A DNA stretch of 64,000 bases from Berryella intestinalis (GCF_000814825.1 NZ_CP009302.1:744001-808000); one strand, 5' to 3'. Shown: positions 45,940 through 55,677, counted from the first letter of the stretch. The notes: generated from the letters alone by a model not told the origin. Made by a program: numbers and translations.

Positions 45940-45986
45940 ATGCTCGCCCCGGGCTGCACCGATATGAGACAAGACAAGGAGCCTCG

Positions 45987-46796
45987 ATGTTCGACCTTTC
46001 GATATTCGCCTCGCCCGATGCGTGGATCGCCCTGATCACGCTCACGTTCCTCGAGATCGTGCTGGGAATCGACAACATCGTGTTCATCACGATCACAACC
46101 GACCGCCTGCCCGAATCCCAGCAGCATCTGGGACGCAAGCTGGGTCTGGCGGGGGCCTTCCTCATGCGCGCGCTGTTCCTAAGCGTCGCCGCCTTCCTCA
46201 CGCACTTGATCCAGCCGCTGTTCACCATCGACCTCGGCTTCTTCTCGCACGGGTTCTCGGTGCGCGACATCATCCTTCTTCTGGGCGGCGCCTACCTCAT
46301 CTACAAGGGCATCGATGAGCTGCGCAGCCTGCTTCGCCTCGACGAGCTGAAAGAGAAGCACGAAGAGGGTGCGAGCGGGCATGTGAAGAAGCTCGCGCTC
46401 GGCCAGGCGATCGGCACCATCATGGTTATGGACCTGGTGTTTTCCATCGACTCGGTCATCACCGCCGTGGGCCTGTCCGACTACCTGATCATCATGATCC
46501 TGGCCGTCCTCATCGCCATCGTGCTGATGATGGTGTTCATCGACGCCATCTCGGACTTCATCAACAAGCACATTGAGATGAAGATCCTCGCGCTCGTGTT
46601 CATCTCGGTCATCGGCATCCTGCTCGTGCTCGACTCCATGGGCCTGCACACCGACATCGAGCTGCTCGACATGCACGTGGAGAAGCTCATGGTGTACTTC
46701 GCCATGGTGTTCGCGGTGGTGCTCGAGTTCATCCAGATGCGCTACAACTCCAACGCCAAGAAGTGGCTGGAGGAGAATTCCCCCGAGTCGCGCTAA
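45987..46796 (+). CDS. TerC-family membrane protein (Alx/YkoY type)
   Basis: A 269-residue integral membrane protein with seven to eight helices. TerC hallmarks are LGIDNIVFITI and LVFSIDSVITAVG, whose acidic residues are thought to bind metal in the membrane. The C-terminus is short and charged. YkoY/Alx proteins export Mn2+ or help metalate secreted enzymes. The ATG at 45987 has AAGGAG; the longer in-frame reading would run through the riboswitch terminator and is rejected. Confidence 0.94.
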   Translation: MFDLSIFASPDAWIALITLTFLEIVLGIDNIVFITITTDRLPESQQHLGRKLGLAGAFLMRALFLSVAAFLTHLIQPLFTIDLGFFSHGFSVRDIILLLGGAYLIYKGIDELRSLLRLDELKEKHEEGASGHVKKLALGQAIGTIMVMDLVFSIDSVITAVGLSDYLIIMILAVLIAIVLMMVFIDAISDFINKHIEMKILALVFISVIGILLVLDSMGLHTDIELLDMHVEKLMVYFAMVFAVVLEFIQMRYNSNAKKWLEENSPESR

Positions 46797-46811
46797 CGCG
46801 CTGCCGAAGGC

Positions 46812-47747
46812 CTATCGCTTCGGCCGGCTGTGCGGCCCTGCGCCGCAGAACCGGTCGAAGCCGTTTTCGGACAGGATGAACCGCGCCCCCTCTTCGATCA
46901 CACGGGCGGAGAAGGGCGTGGTGAGCCCGGGGGTCTCTCCGTCGTATTGGATGTGCATGGGGGGATCGGCCTGCACGTGCACGGTTTTCGAGCGGTGGAT
47001 CTCCAGCGAATCGGTGCGGTCGGGGAACTCCCCGTCTCGATCCAGAAAACCCGCCAACAGCGCGGGGAGCAGCCCGAAGGCGTTTTCCGCCTTCAGGATC
47101 ACCACGTCGAGCGACCCGTCGCGCGGGAGGTTCTCGTGCGTGACCGTGATGTCGAACTGGATCTTCGAGAAGTTGACCAGCAGGACCCCCAGCGCGTCGC
47201 ATTCTATGGTCTGGTCGTCGAGCGCGATGGTGAGGTGGGACTTCTTGGGCAGCGGGTTGGACACGGCCGCCTGGAAATAGGCCATCGGGCCCAGAAGCTT
47301 TTTCGAGGGACGCGCGTCGTGCATGATGGTGGCGTCGTACCCTGCGCCGGCCATGATCCCGAACCCGAACCTCTCTCCGGCCACCTCGATCTCGCCCAGG
47401 TCGAAATCGAGCGTGCGCATATCGCGGGTCATGGTGGCCAGAGCGTAGGGCTCTATGGGGGCAAGCAGGTTGTTCGCCAGGAGATTCGCGGTGCCTGCGG
47501 GGAAGGGGAGGATGGGTATCCCCGTCTTCGCCAGATGGTACGACACCGTCGCCACCGTTCCGTCCCCGCCGGCCGCCACCACCGCATCGAAGTTGGCGGC
47601 ATCGTGGAGCAGGGCCTGTGCGTCGATGAAGCCGTCGGTCGAGCGGATGCAGATCTCGTCGGCGTCTTTGTTGACGAAGCGCACGTAGTCGTAGATGGCC
47701 CCGTCGGCGTATCCCGCCTTCAAGTTGTTGATAACGAGCAGTTTCAT
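46812..47747 (-). CDS. diacylglycerol/lipid kinase family protein
   Basis: A 311-residue protein of the DagK/YegS catalytic family. Seen are the N-terminal MKLLVINNLKAG, the nucleotide loop VVAAGGDGTVATVSYHL, LPFPAGTANLLANNL (the family usually has G-T-x-N-D), and a C-terminal beta-sandwich. It should phosphorylate a lipid such as diacylglycerol or undecaprenol. The ATG at 47747 begins the domain directly; a longer in-frame extension crosses the divergent rnd promoter and is not used. Confidence 0.88.
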   Translation of the reverse strand: MKLLVINNLKAGYADGAIYDYVRFVNKDADEICIRSTDGFIDAQALLHDAANFDAVVAAGGDGTVATVSYHLAKTGIPILPFPAGTANLLANNLLAPIEPYALATMTRDMRTLDFDLGEIEVAGERFGFGIMAGAGYDATIMHDARPSKKLLGPMAYFQAAVSNPLPKKSHLTIALDDQTIECDALGVLLVNFSKIQFDITVTHENLPRDGSLDVVILKAENAFGLLPALLAGFLDRDGEFPDRTDSLEIHRSKTVHVQADPPMHIQYDGETPGLTTPFSARVIEEGARFILSENGFDRFCGAGPHSRPKR

Positions 47748-47817
47748 CGAGCGGCCCTCGTTTTGGTAGAATGATCCGAGTTGTTCCCATGATATAGCAA
47801 GGCGAGGATCTGTCTGC

Positions 47818-48960
47818 ATGTACATAGAAAGCCAAGACGAGCTTGTCTCCTTCGTCCAACGGGCTGCGAATTCCTCGCTTCTGGCGATCGACACCGAGTT
47901 CCTCCGCGAGAAAACCTACTACGCGAAGCTCTGTCTGCTGCAGATCGCCACCGATGACGAAGTGGTCATCATCGATCCTTTGGCCGTATCCGACATCACC
48001 GCGCTCGCGCCGCTTCTGGTCGACGAGCGCATCGTCAAGATCTTTCACGCGGGTCACCAGGATCTCGAGCTTCTGTACCGCAACGTGGGCGTTTTGCCCT
48101 CGCCTGTGTTCGACACGCAGATCGCCGCAGCGCTTTTAGGGCACACCCAGCAGATCGGATACGGGTCGCTGGTGGGGGCCCTGTGCGGGGTGCGGATCAA
48201 GAAAGCGGACTCGTTCACCGACTGGTCGCACCGCCCCCTGTCCGACTCCCAGATCCAGTACGCGGGAGAGGACGTGGTCTACCTTCCCAAGATCTACGCG
48301 ACGATGAAGCGCCGTCTGGAGGAGAAGGGCCGTCTGGAGTGGCTGCGCAACGATTTCGCCGAGCTGTCCGACCCGTCGCGCTACGAGGTTGACGAGCGCG
48401 AACGGTTCCGCCGGCTGAAGCACGTCTCGTCCCTGTCGCGCTGCCAGATGGCCGCTGCGCGCGAGATGGCCGCCTGGCGGGAAGCCGCCGCGCGCGAACG
48501 CAACATACCCCGCAAGTGGGTCCTGTCAGACGAGCAGATCGTCGAGGCCTGCAAACGCGAGCCGCGCACCATCGACGATCTGTTCATGGTCCGCGGCATG
48601 CGCGAGCGGCTGAACGTGCGCGACGCCCGCACGATCATCTCGCGGGTCGCATCGGCGATGAACGCGCCGGCCAGCACCTGGCCCGACTCGGGGAATCCGT
48701 CGAAAAGCGAGCCCAACGTCGACATGCAGGTCGATCTCATGATGGCCATCGTGCGCATGCGGGCGCGCGAGAACGACATCGCCATCCCGACGCTTGCCAG
48801 CCACGACGACCTGACCAAGATCGCCCGCGGGTACTGCGACGACGTCGAGATCCTGCGCGGGTGGCGCCGCGAGCTGATCGGGGCGGAGCTGCTCGATCTT
48901 CTGAACGGGAGGATCGCGCTTTCGGTGGAGAACGGCTCGGTGCGCGTCGATCGGTTCTGA
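47818..48960 (+). CDS. rnd: ribonuclease D
   Basis: A 3'-5' exoribonuclease for tRNA 3' ends, 380 residues. DEDDy exonuclease motifs are LLAIDTEFLREKTYYAKL, KIFHAGHQDLELL and IQYAGEDVVYLPKIY. One HRDC domain is clear (REMAAWREAAARERNIPRKWVLSDEQIVEACK), and a second follows. AAGGCGAGGA lies ahead of the ATG. A TAGAAT box at 47767-47772 is the likely -10. Confidence 0.93.
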   Translation: MYIESQDELVSFVQRAANSSLLAIDTEFLREKTYYAKLCLLQIATDDEVVIIDPLAVSDITALAPLLVDERIVKIFHAGHQDLELLYRNVGVLPSPVFDTQIAAALLGHTQQIGYGSLVGALCGVRIKKADSFTDWSHRPLSDSQIQYAGEDVVYLPKIYATMKRRLEEKGRLEWLRNDFAELSDPSRYEVDERERFRRLKHVSSLSRCQMAAAREMAAWREAAARERNIPRKWVLSDEQIVEACKREPRTIDDLFMVRGMRERLNVRDARTIISRVASAMNAPASTWPDSGNPSKSEPNVDMQVDLMMAIVRMRARENDIAIPTLASHDDLTKIARGYCDDVEILRGWRRELIGAELLDLLNGRIALSVENGSVRVDRF

Positions 48961-49061
48961 GGCCGGTGCGCCTACCTTAACGATCCCTTAACCTCCCGTG
49001 TCGGCGCGGTGACAAAGGTCTGTTGTGATGAAGGCGCTCGGAGGAAAGGCGCCCGCTTCGC

Positions 49062-49067
49062 TATAAT
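49062..49067 (+). promoter_or_regulatory. -10 box for the YugP-type peptidase and xseA
   Basis: TATAAT 45 bp before the ATG at 49113. The 152-bp gap from rnd holds no other feature. Confidence 0.55.
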
Positions 49068-49112
49068 CGGTGCGAACGACATGCGCAGGTGCAATCGAGA
49101 AAGGACCGCCCC

Positions 49113-49778
49113 ATGTTTTCCATGAGCTATCTGCTGCTCATCGCCGCGACGATCGCCATCGGAGCCGGAGCGACGTTTTACGTGAACAATCGGCTCAAGC
49201 ATTACTCCAAGGTCCCCGTCACCAACGGAATGACCGGAGCCGAGGCGGCGCGCAGGATGCTCGCTTATTACGGTATCCAGGGCGTCGACGTGCATCGCGG
49301 CGGAGAGGGCCAGGATTTCTTCGATCCGCGCTCGAACTCCATCAGCCTGTCTCCCGACGTCTACGACGGGCGCTCGGTGACGGCCACTGCAACCGCCTGC
49401 CACGAGTGCGGGCACGCCTACCAGTACGCCCAGGACTACACGCCCATGAAGCTGCGCACGGCCATCGTGCCCGCGGTGAACGCCGCTTCGAACGCCTGGG
49501 TGTTCCTGCTGATGATCGGTATCGCGCTCAACGTCGCGGGCTTCGTCAACCTCGCCATCATCATGTACGCCGTCGTGGTGCTGTTCAGCCTCGTGACCCT
49601 GCCGGTCGAGTTCGACGCGTCGCGCCGGGCCATGGCCTATATGGGCTCGGTGAACCTCCCCGAGACCGAGCGCAAGGGCTCTTTCGACGTCTTGCGCGCC
49701 TGCGCCCTCACCTACGTCGCCGCGGCCCTGACCTCGATCCTCCAGCTGGTGTGGCTGCTCAGCCAGAGAAGCGAGTAG
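49113..49778 (+). CDS. YugP-type zinc metallopeptidase, membrane-bound
   Basis: A 221-residue integral membrane protein. The zinc motif HECGH lies at 97-101 (TACHECGHAYQYAQ), with the third ligand probably in VEFDASRRA. One helix is at the N-terminus, two in the middle and one at the end. It belongs to the Zn_peptidase_2 (YugP) family, whose substrates are unknown. AGAAAGGAC precedes the ATG. xseA starts 2 bases after its stop. Confidence 0.9.
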   Translation: MFSMSYLLLIAATIAIGAGATFYVNNRLKHYSKVPVTNGMTGAEAARRMLAYYGIQGVDVHRGGEGQDFFDPRSNSISLSPDVYDGRSVTATATACHECGHAYQYAQDYTPMKLRTAIVPAVNAASNAWVFLLMIGIALNVAGFVNLAIIMYAVVVLFSLVTLPVEFDASRRAMAYMGSVNLPETERKGSFDVLRACALTYVAAALTSILQLVWLLSQRSE

Positions 49779-49780
49779 CC

Positions 49781-51091
49781 ATGGGCGGCCCCTTCGCAAC
49801 CGAAGCCCCCGCCTCCGACGCCCTCGGCGTCTCAGAGGCGATGGGGCTGGCCAAAACCGCTCTCGAGTCCTTCACGGTCAAGATCGTGGGCGAGGTGTCC
49901 GAGGTTTCGGTCAAACCCGGTTACAAGGCCGCCTACTTCACCATCAAGGACGCCAAATCCGCGCTTCCCTGCATGATGTGGAACAACCGCTACGCCGCGT
50001 CGGGCGTGCAGCTCCAGATGGGCATGCTGGTCGAGGTGGTGGGCCGCTTCACCCTGTACGTGGCGAAGGGGCGCATGAACTTCGACGTGTCCTCCATCCA
50101 GGTGGCGGGACAGGGGGACCTGAGGATCCGCGTTGCCAACCTGGCCCGCAAGCTGGAAGCCGAGGGGCTCATGGCGCGCGAGCGCAAGCGCCCCATCCCC
50201 AAGTACCCCGAGCGCATCGGCGTGGTCACGTCGCCGCGCGGCGCGGCCGTCCACGACGTCATGCGCACGCTGCGCCGCCGTTTCCCCATCGCCGACGTAC
50301 TTCTGGCCGGCGTCCCGGTCGAGGGGGAGCGCGCGCCTTCCCATATCATCCAGGGAATCGAGGCGGTCGCGGCTGCGGGAGCCGAAGTGGTGCTGGTCGT
50401 GCGCGGGGGCGGGTCGTACGAGGACCTCATGCCGTTCAACGACGAGCAGCTCGCCCGCGCCATCGCCGCCTGCCCGGTGCCCGTCGTCACGGGGATCGGG
50501 CACGAGCCCGATAACTCCATCGCCGATATGGTGTCCGATTTTCGGGCCTCCACCCCCACGGCGGCGGCCGAAACCGTCAGCCCGTCGCGCGAATACCTGC
50601 AAAACGCTTTCAGCATCAGGTCGAAAGCGCTTGCCGATCGCGTCTCGTCGCGCATCGAGTTCGCGAGCGCGCATCTCGCCCGCGTAGAGACGCGCCCGGT
50701 CTTTTCCGACACCATGCAGCTGTTCGCCGGCGATGCGCTTTCCATCGACCATTTCGAGAACCGGCTGCGCGCCGGGTTGGGCGAGGCCGTCTCCCGCCGC
50801 GAACGCGACGTCGCGATCAGGGGGGATGCTATCGCTCGCCAGGGTAGGGACCTGCTCGACCGCCGCGAGCGCGAGATCGCGCTGGCCGCCGCGCGTCTAA
50901 GCGACCTGTCGCCGCTCAACGTGATCGCGCGCGGGTATTCGATCACCAGGAACGCCGCGGGGTCGGTCGTCCGATCGGTTTCCCAGGTCGAAACGGGGGA
51001 GCGGTTGGAAGTGACCGTCGCCGACGGCGTCGTCGCCTGCGAAGCCGTCGGCGTCGGGCGCGACGGTTCCCCGAAACCGCCTATCAGCTAA
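49781..51091 (+). CDS. xseA: exodeoxyribonuclease VII large subunit
   Basis: Degrades single-stranded DNA from both ends with XseB. The 436-residue protein has an N-terminal OB domain (VGEVSEVSVKPGYKAAYFTI), then IGVVTSPRGAAVHDV, the catalytic block VVLVVRGGGSYEDLMPFND, GIGHEPDNSIADMVSD and ASTPTAAAE, and a C-terminal coiled coil ending in LSPLNVIARGYSI. It is in a tight operon with the peptidase gene. Confidence 0.96.
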   Translation: MGGPFATEAPASDALGVSEAMGLAKTALESFTVKIVGEVSEVSVKPGYKAAYFTIKDAKSALPCMMWNNRYAASGVQLQMGMLVEVVGRFTLYVAKGRMNFDVSSIQVAGQGDLRIRVANLARKLEAEGLMARERKRPIPKYPERIGVVTSPRGAAVHDVMRTLRRRFPIADVLLAGVPVEGERAPSHIIQGIEAVAAAGAEVVLVVRGGGSYEDLMPFNDEQLARAIAACPVPVVTGIGHEPDNSIADMVSDFRASTPTAAAETVSPSREYLQNAFSIRSKALADRVSSRIEFASAHLARVETRPVFSDTMQLFAGDALSIDHFENRLRAGLGEAVSRRERDVAIRGDAIARQGRDLLDRREREIALAAARLSDLSPLNVIARGYSITRNAAGSVVRSVSQVETGERLEVTVADGVVACEAVGVGRDGSPKPPIS

Positions 51092-51140
51092 GGCGCCGCT
51101 GCGCGGGCGCCCTGTCGAACCATCGTCGGAAGGATCAGGA

Positions 51141-51392
51141 ATGTCTGAGGATATGAGGCCCATCGAAGAGCTTTCGTTTCGGGAGGCCATGGCCGAGCTC
51201 GACTCGATCGTGGGCATGCTGGAAAGCAACACCCTCGAACTCGAGGAGAGCCTCGTCAAGTACGAGCGCGGTGTAGCGCTGCTGCGCGCCCTCAAGGGTC
51301 GTTTGGGCGAAGCCCAGCAGAAGGTCGAAGTGCTGATGGGCGAGCTCAGCGGCGACAAGGACGACGAGGCGCGCGACACCACGCTCTCCTAG
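51141..51392 (+). CDS. xseB: exodeoxyribonuclease VII small subunit
   Basis: An 83-residue helical protein with the family core LSFREAMAELDSIVGMLESN and LELEESLVKYERGVALLRAL. It binds along the XseA coiled coil. GGAAGGA precedes the ATG. Confidence 0.95.
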   Translation: MSEDMRPIEELSFREAMAELDSIVGMLESNTLELEESLVKYERGVALLRALKGRLGEAQQKVEVLMGELSGDKDDEARDTTLS

Positions 51393-51456
51393 CCGCTTCC
51401 CGCCCGCGCCCGTTGTAGAATAGGGCTGACGGCCGATGCGAGACGAAAGGCGAGCC

Positions 51457-51807
51457 ATGCAGAGAGACGACTGCTTGTTCTGCAAGATCATCAGGGGGGA
51501 GATCCCTTCCTCCAAGGTGTACGAGGACGAGTACGTGTACGCGTTCGACGACGTGAGCCCCCAGATGCCCGTGCACACGCTCATCGTTCCCAAGAACCAC
51601 TACGACAACATCGCCGCGGGGATCCCGGTCGAAGAGCTGGGGCACCTGTTCGCCGCCGTCGAGAAGGTGGCCGACATCAAGGGCGTGCGCGAGCAGGGGT
51701 TCCGCACGCTGGTCAACACGGGCGCCCATGCGGGGCAGACGGTGTTCCACCTGCACGTGCATGTGCTGGGCGGCGCGCCCATGAACAGCGGCGATCCGTC
51801 TCTGTAG
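51457..51807 (+). CDS. HIT-family nucleotide hydrolase (HinT-like)
   Basis: A 116-residue purine nucleoside phosphoramidase-like protein. The histidine triad is H98-x-H100-x-H102 (VFHLHVHVLGG). Cys6 and Cys9 (CLFCKIIRGEIPS) suggest half of a zinc site. GAAAGG precedes the ATG at 51457, and TAGAAT (51416-51421) is a likely -10. Confidence 0.94.
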   Translation: MQRDDCLFCKIIRGEIPSSKVYEDEYVYAFDDVSPQMPVHTLIVPKNHYDNIAAGIPVEELGHLFAAVEKVADIKGVREQGFRTLVNTGAHAGQTVFHLHVHVLGGAPMNSGDPSL

Positions 51808-51836
51808 CGCTTTTCGCACCATCGCTTCACCCAACG

Positions 51837-51869
51837 GGGCCGCCCGCTCGGGCTGCGGGCGGGCGGCCC
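51837..51869 (+). terminator. hairpin after the HIT gene
   Basis: GGGCCGCCCGC (51837-51847) pairs with GCGGGCGGCCC (51859-51869), an 11-bp stem. No T-run follows. Confidence 0.55.
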
Positions 51870-51969
51870 TGCCGCTTGCCGAATCGTGTGTGCGGCTTTA
51901 GTGAAACGACATACGCCCCATTAAACTAGTTCCACGACGGTATCCGCCGAGGAAAACAAGGGGGCATCC

Positions 51970-53193
51970 TTGAACGTTCTCGTTATCAACGCAGGCTCAT
52001 CATCGCTCAAATACCAGCTGATCAACGTCGAGACCCAGCGGGTTATGGCGAAGGGGCTCTGCGAGCGCGTGGGTACCGACGAGGCCAGCCACAAGCACGG
52101 CATCGACGACAACGAGACGGTCATCTCCGAACCCATGGCCGACCACGACGCGGCGATGAGCATCGTCCTGAAAACCCTCGTCGAAGGCGACGACGCCCCT
52201 CTCGGCTCGCTTTCCGAGATCAACGCGGTGGGGCATCGCGTGGTTCAGGGCGGCAAGTACTTCGATAGCTCGGTGATCATCGACGACGACGTCATCGAGA
52301 AGATCGACGAGCTGGCCGAGCTGGCCCCCCTTCACAACAAGGCCGCCCTCATGGGCATCCGGGCGTGCCGCCACCACATCCCCGGCGTTCCCATGGTCGC
52401 CGTGTTCGACACCTCGTTCTACCAGACGCTTGCCGAACGCACCTACATGTACCCCATTCCCTACGAGCTGTCGCAGAAGTACTCCATCCGCAAGTACGGA
52501 GCGCACGGCACGTCGCACCGCTACATCGCCGAGCGCGCCGCAGCGGTGCTCGACGAGCCCCTGGCCGATTTGAAGCTCATCACCTGTCACCTGGGCAACG
52601 GCTGCTCGGTGACGGCCATCGACCACGGCATCGCGGTGGACACGTCCATGGGCCTCACGCCCCTCGACGGCTTGATGATGGGGACGCGCTCGGGTGCGCT
52701 CGATCCCGCGATCGTGACGTTCCTCATGGCCCACGAGGGCCTCGCGCCCGCCGAGATGGACGATGTCCTGAACAAGAAGTCGGGCCTTCTGGGCGTATCG
52801 GGCATCAGCAACGACCTGCGCTCGATCCGCTCGGCCTCCGAGGCGGGCGACGCCCGCGCCATCCTGGCCTACGAGATGTACGCTCAGTCGGTGAAGAAGC
52901 ACATCGGGCAGTACATCGCCGTTATGGGCGGCGTGGACGCCATCGTTTTGGCCGGCGGCGTGGGGGAGAACTGCGACAAGATGCGCCGCCTCATCTTCGC
53001 CGGTTTGCAGCCGCTCGGCATCGTGCTCGACGAGGCGCGCAACCGCGAGCGCGGCTACGAGCGCGAGATATCCACCGACTCGTCGCCGGTGCGCATCATC
53101 ATCATTCCCACCGATGAGGAGTACATGATCGCGCGCGACACCTACGACCTGGTCCACGAGAAGCACGCCGTCTCCTTCTCGACTCCCCGGTAG
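51970..53193 (+). CDS. ackA: acetate kinase
   Basis: Makes ATP and acetate from acetyl phosphate; 407 residues. Seen are VLVINAGSSSLKYQL, GHRVVQGG, VFDTSFYQTL, KYGAHGTSHRYI, THLGNG-type CHLGNGCSVTAI, and GVGENCDKMRR. The start is a TTG at 51970 behind AAGGGGG; the motif begins right after it, so the assignment is firm. It converges on pta across a shared terminator and does not form the usual pta-ackA operon. Confidence 0.97.
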   Translation: MNVLVINAGSSSLKYQLINVETQRVMAKGLCERVGTDEASHKHGIDDNETVISEPMADHDAAMSIVLKTLVEGDDAPLGSLSEINAVGHRVVQGGKYFDSSVIIDDDVIEKIDELAELAPLHNKAALMGIRACRHHIPGVPMVAVFDTSFYQTLAERTYMYPIPYELSQKYSIRKYGAHGTSHRYIAERAAAVLDEPLADLKLITCHLGNGCSVTAIDHGIAVDTSMGLTPLDGLMMGTRSGALDPAIVTFLMAHEGLAPAEMDDVLNKKSGLLGVSGISNDLRSIRSASEAGDARAILAYEMYAQSVKKHIGQYIAVMGGVDAIVLAGGVGENCDKMRRLIFAGLQPLGIVLDEARNRERGYEREISTDSSPVRIIIIPTDEEYMIARDTYDLVHEKHAVSFSTPR

Positions 53194-53240
53194 TGCGCGA
53201 TTCATCCATGGTGGTCCGTTTGCGTGCAGTGTGCGGGACC

Positions 53241-53290
53241 AAACATGAAAAAAAGCCGAAGCTTGAAGGCTTCGGCCTTTTTTCATGTTT
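53241..53290. terminator. bidirectional terminator between ackA and pta
   Basis: The core stem GCCGAAGC (53255-53262) / GCTTCGGC (53269-53276) is flanked by an A7 tract and a T6 tract. The complementarity then continues outward as AAACATG/CATGTTT, giving a nearly symmetrical 50-bp element that ends transcripts from both sides. Confidence 0.9.
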
Positions 53291-53347
53291 GCGGCGCACT
53301 GCGACCTTATGCGGCGCTCATCGCTTTGAGAAGGGCACTTTCCGGTT

Positions 53348-54343
53348 TCACGCCGAGCGGCTCTGGCACTGTACGCAGGTGATGGCGACCACGCCGTAGA
53401 TATCCGATGCGCTGCAGCCGCGCGACAGGTCGTTCACCGGGGCGGCGATGCCCTGGGTGATCGGGCCGTAGGCTTCGGCGCGAGCGAGGCGCTGGACCAG
53501 CTTGTATCCGATGTTTCCCGCATCGAGATCGGGGAAGATCAGGCAGTTCGCCTTTCCGGCGACGGGGGATCCGGGCGCCTTCGAGGAACCGACCGCCTCG
53601 ACGATGGCCGCGTCGAGCTGCAGCTCCCCGTCGATCTTCACGTCGGGAGCGAGCTCTTTGGCCATCGACACCGCTTCCACTACCTTGGCGGAGTCGTCGT
53701 TTTTAGCCGATCCGTAGGTGCTGTGGGACAGCAACGCGACGACGGGTTCGACTCCCATCAGCGCCTCCCACGACCTGGCGGAGCTCACGGCGATGTTGGC
53801 GAGGCCCTCGGCGTCGGGCTGCACCTCAAGCCCGCAGTCGGAGAACAGAAACGTCCCGTCGGATCCCAGCTCGCAATCGGGAACGCTCATGATGAAAAAC
53901 GAGCTGACCAGCTTCGCGCCCGGTGCGGTCTTGAGGATCTGGAGGCTCGGGCGAAGCACGTCGCCGGTGGAATGGCATGCGCCCGCCACCATGCCGTCGG
54001 CGATTCCCGCTTTGACCATCATGACGCCGAGGTAGAGGGGGTCTTCGACCTTCTCGGCGGCCTGCTCGGGCGTCATGCCCTTGGCTTTGCGCAGTTCGAA
54101 GAGCTGTCGGGCGAGTTCGCCTTTGTCCCGATAGGTCGCAGGGTCGACGAGCGTGGCGGAGCCCAGATCGCGTCCTGACGCTTCGATCGTCGCGGCGTCT
54201 CCCAGGATGATGAGGTTGGCGACGCCGTCGGCGAGGATGCGCTCGGCGGCTTCGAGCGTGCGCGGGTCTTCGCCTTCGGGCAAGACGATGGTCTGTTTTC
54301 CGGTGCGCGCCTGCGCCACCATACGGTCGAGGAAGCGGGACAT
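53348..54343 (-). CDS. pta: phosphate acetyltransferase
   Basis: Converts acetyl-CoA and phosphate to acetyl phosphate; 331 residues, the short catalytic form without the DRTGG part. Seen are TIVLPEGEDPRTLEAAERIL, MVAGACHSTGDVLRPSLQI, FSDCGLEVQPDAEGLANIA, VALLSHSTYGSA and FPDLDAGNIGYKLVQRL. AAAGGGG precedes the ATG at 54343. Together with ackA it gives the acetate-forming ATP route. Confidence 0.97.
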   Translation of the reverse strand: MSRFLDRMVAQARTGKQTIVLPEGEDPRTLEAAERILADGVANLIILGDAATIEASGRDLGSATLVDPATYRDKGELARQLFELRKAKGMTPEQAAEKVEDPLYLGVMMVKAGIADGMVAGACHSTGDVLRPSLQILKTAPGAKLVSSFFIMSVPDCELGSDGTFLFSDCGLEVQPDAEGLANIAVSSARSWEALMGVEPVVALLSHSTYGSAKNDDSAKVVEAVSMAKELAPDVKIDGELQLDAAIVEAVGSSKAPGSPVAGKANCLIFPDLDAGNIGYKLVQRLARAEAYGPITQGIAAPVNDLSRGCSASDIYGVVAITCVQCQSRSA

Positions 54344-54547
54344 GGCGACCCCTTTCAAGATCGGTCGATCGTGCAGGACGGCGCAAGCGGCCGCGATCGC
54401 GTGCGCGCTGCGCGCAGTCTGCTCTGTACGCTTTATATGGTAGCCCGTCGTCGACGCGTTTACCCGTTAGAATAGACGATGAGCGCACACGCGGCGGTTT
54501 GCGGCCGCTTGCGCCCGTTTCCATCTGACTTCCGAAGGGACCTGTTC

Positions 54548-55579
54548 GTGAAAACGATTTCTTTTGCGTTGCCGTGCTACAACTCGGCCGAGTACATGGA
54601 TAAGTGCATCGAATCGATCCTCGCGTTTTGCGACGAACGCGAGGATATCGAGATCCTCATCGTGAACGACGGCTCGACCAAAGACGACACCAAGGAGAAG
54701 GCCGACGAATGGCAGGCGCGCCATCCGCAGGTCATCCGTGCGATCCATAAGGACAACGGCGGTCACGGATCGGCGGTCAACACGGGCTTGGCCCATGCCG
54801 AGGGCTTCTACTACAAGGTGGTCGACTCCGACGACTGGCTGGACGAGGCGGCTATGCGAACCATCATGCCGTACCTGCGCGAGCAGGCGGGCCGCTCCGA
54901 GGCCACCGATATGGTCGTTGCGAACTACGTCTACGAGAAGGTGTTCGAAGGCAAGCATACGGTCATGGACTACGCGAACGTGTTTCCCGAGGGCCGCGAG
55001 TTCGGTTGGGACGAGGTCGGGCGCTTCAAGTCCAGCCAGTACCTGCTCATGCATTCGGTCATCTACCGCACGCAGATGCTGCGCGACATCGGGCTCGTGC
55101 TTCCCGAGCACTGCTTCTACGTGGACAACATCTTCGTGTACGTGCCGTTGCCCCATGTGCGCACCATACGGTACTTCAACGTCGACATGTACCGGTACTT
55201 CATCGGGCGCGAGGGCCAAAGTGTGAACGAGGACGTGATGAAGGGCCGCATCGACCAGCATCTGCGCGTGACGCGCCTCATGATCGACCAGGTGGCCATC
55301 GACAAGGAGGTCGATTCGCCCCGCCTGCGCGCGTATCTGTGCAACTACCTGTCGATGATGATGTGCATCTGCGCCGTGTTCCTGCGCATGATCGACACGC
55401 CCGAATCGAACCGCAAGCTCGCCGATACGTGGGATTATCTGAACAAGGTGCGCCCCGAGACCTACGGGCGCATCCGCAGAAGCCCGCTGAACGTCGGGAT
55501 GAACCTTCCCGGGCGTCTGGGCCGGGGGATCGGGCTGGGAGGATACCGCTTGGCCCGCAAGGTGTTCAAGTTCAACTAG
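54548..55579 (+). CDS. glycosyltransferase family 2
   Basis: A 343-residue GT-A enzyme of surface glycan synthesis. The nucleotide-sugar fold is visible as ISFALPCYNSAEYMDKCIES and IEILIVNDGSTKDDT, with DxD-like VVDSDDWLDEAA. The C-terminal 100 residues are amphipathic and basic. The GTG at 54548 directly precedes the fold and has GAAGGGA; an ATG at 54479 adds 23 residues and would be nearly leaderless behind TAGAAT (54468-54473). The acceptor is unknown. Confidence 0.85.
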   Translation: MKTISFALPCYNSAEYMDKCIESILAFCDEREDIEILIVNDGSTKDDTKEKADEWQARHPQVIRAIHKDNGGHGSAVNTGLAHAEGFYYKVVDSDDWLDEAAMRTIMPYLREQAGRSEATDMVVANYVYEKVFEGKHTVMDYANVFPEGREFGWDEVGRFKSSQYLLMHSVIYRTQMLRDIGLVLPEHCFYVDNIFVYVPLPHVRTIRYFNVDMYRYFIGREGQSVNEDVMKGRIDQHLRVTRLMIDQVAIDKEVDSPRLRAYLCNYLSMMMCICAVFLRMIDTPESNRKLADTWDYLNKVRPETYGRIRRSPLNVGMNLPGRLGRGIGLGGYRLARKVFKFN

Positions 55580-55677
55580 CCTGGGCGCTCGGCGGTCGTT
55601 GGAGCTCGGCGGCCGGCGCGTCTGGAGGACGGGCCGTCAACGGTTCGATGACGCGGCGGATCCCAGCGGTTCGCCGC

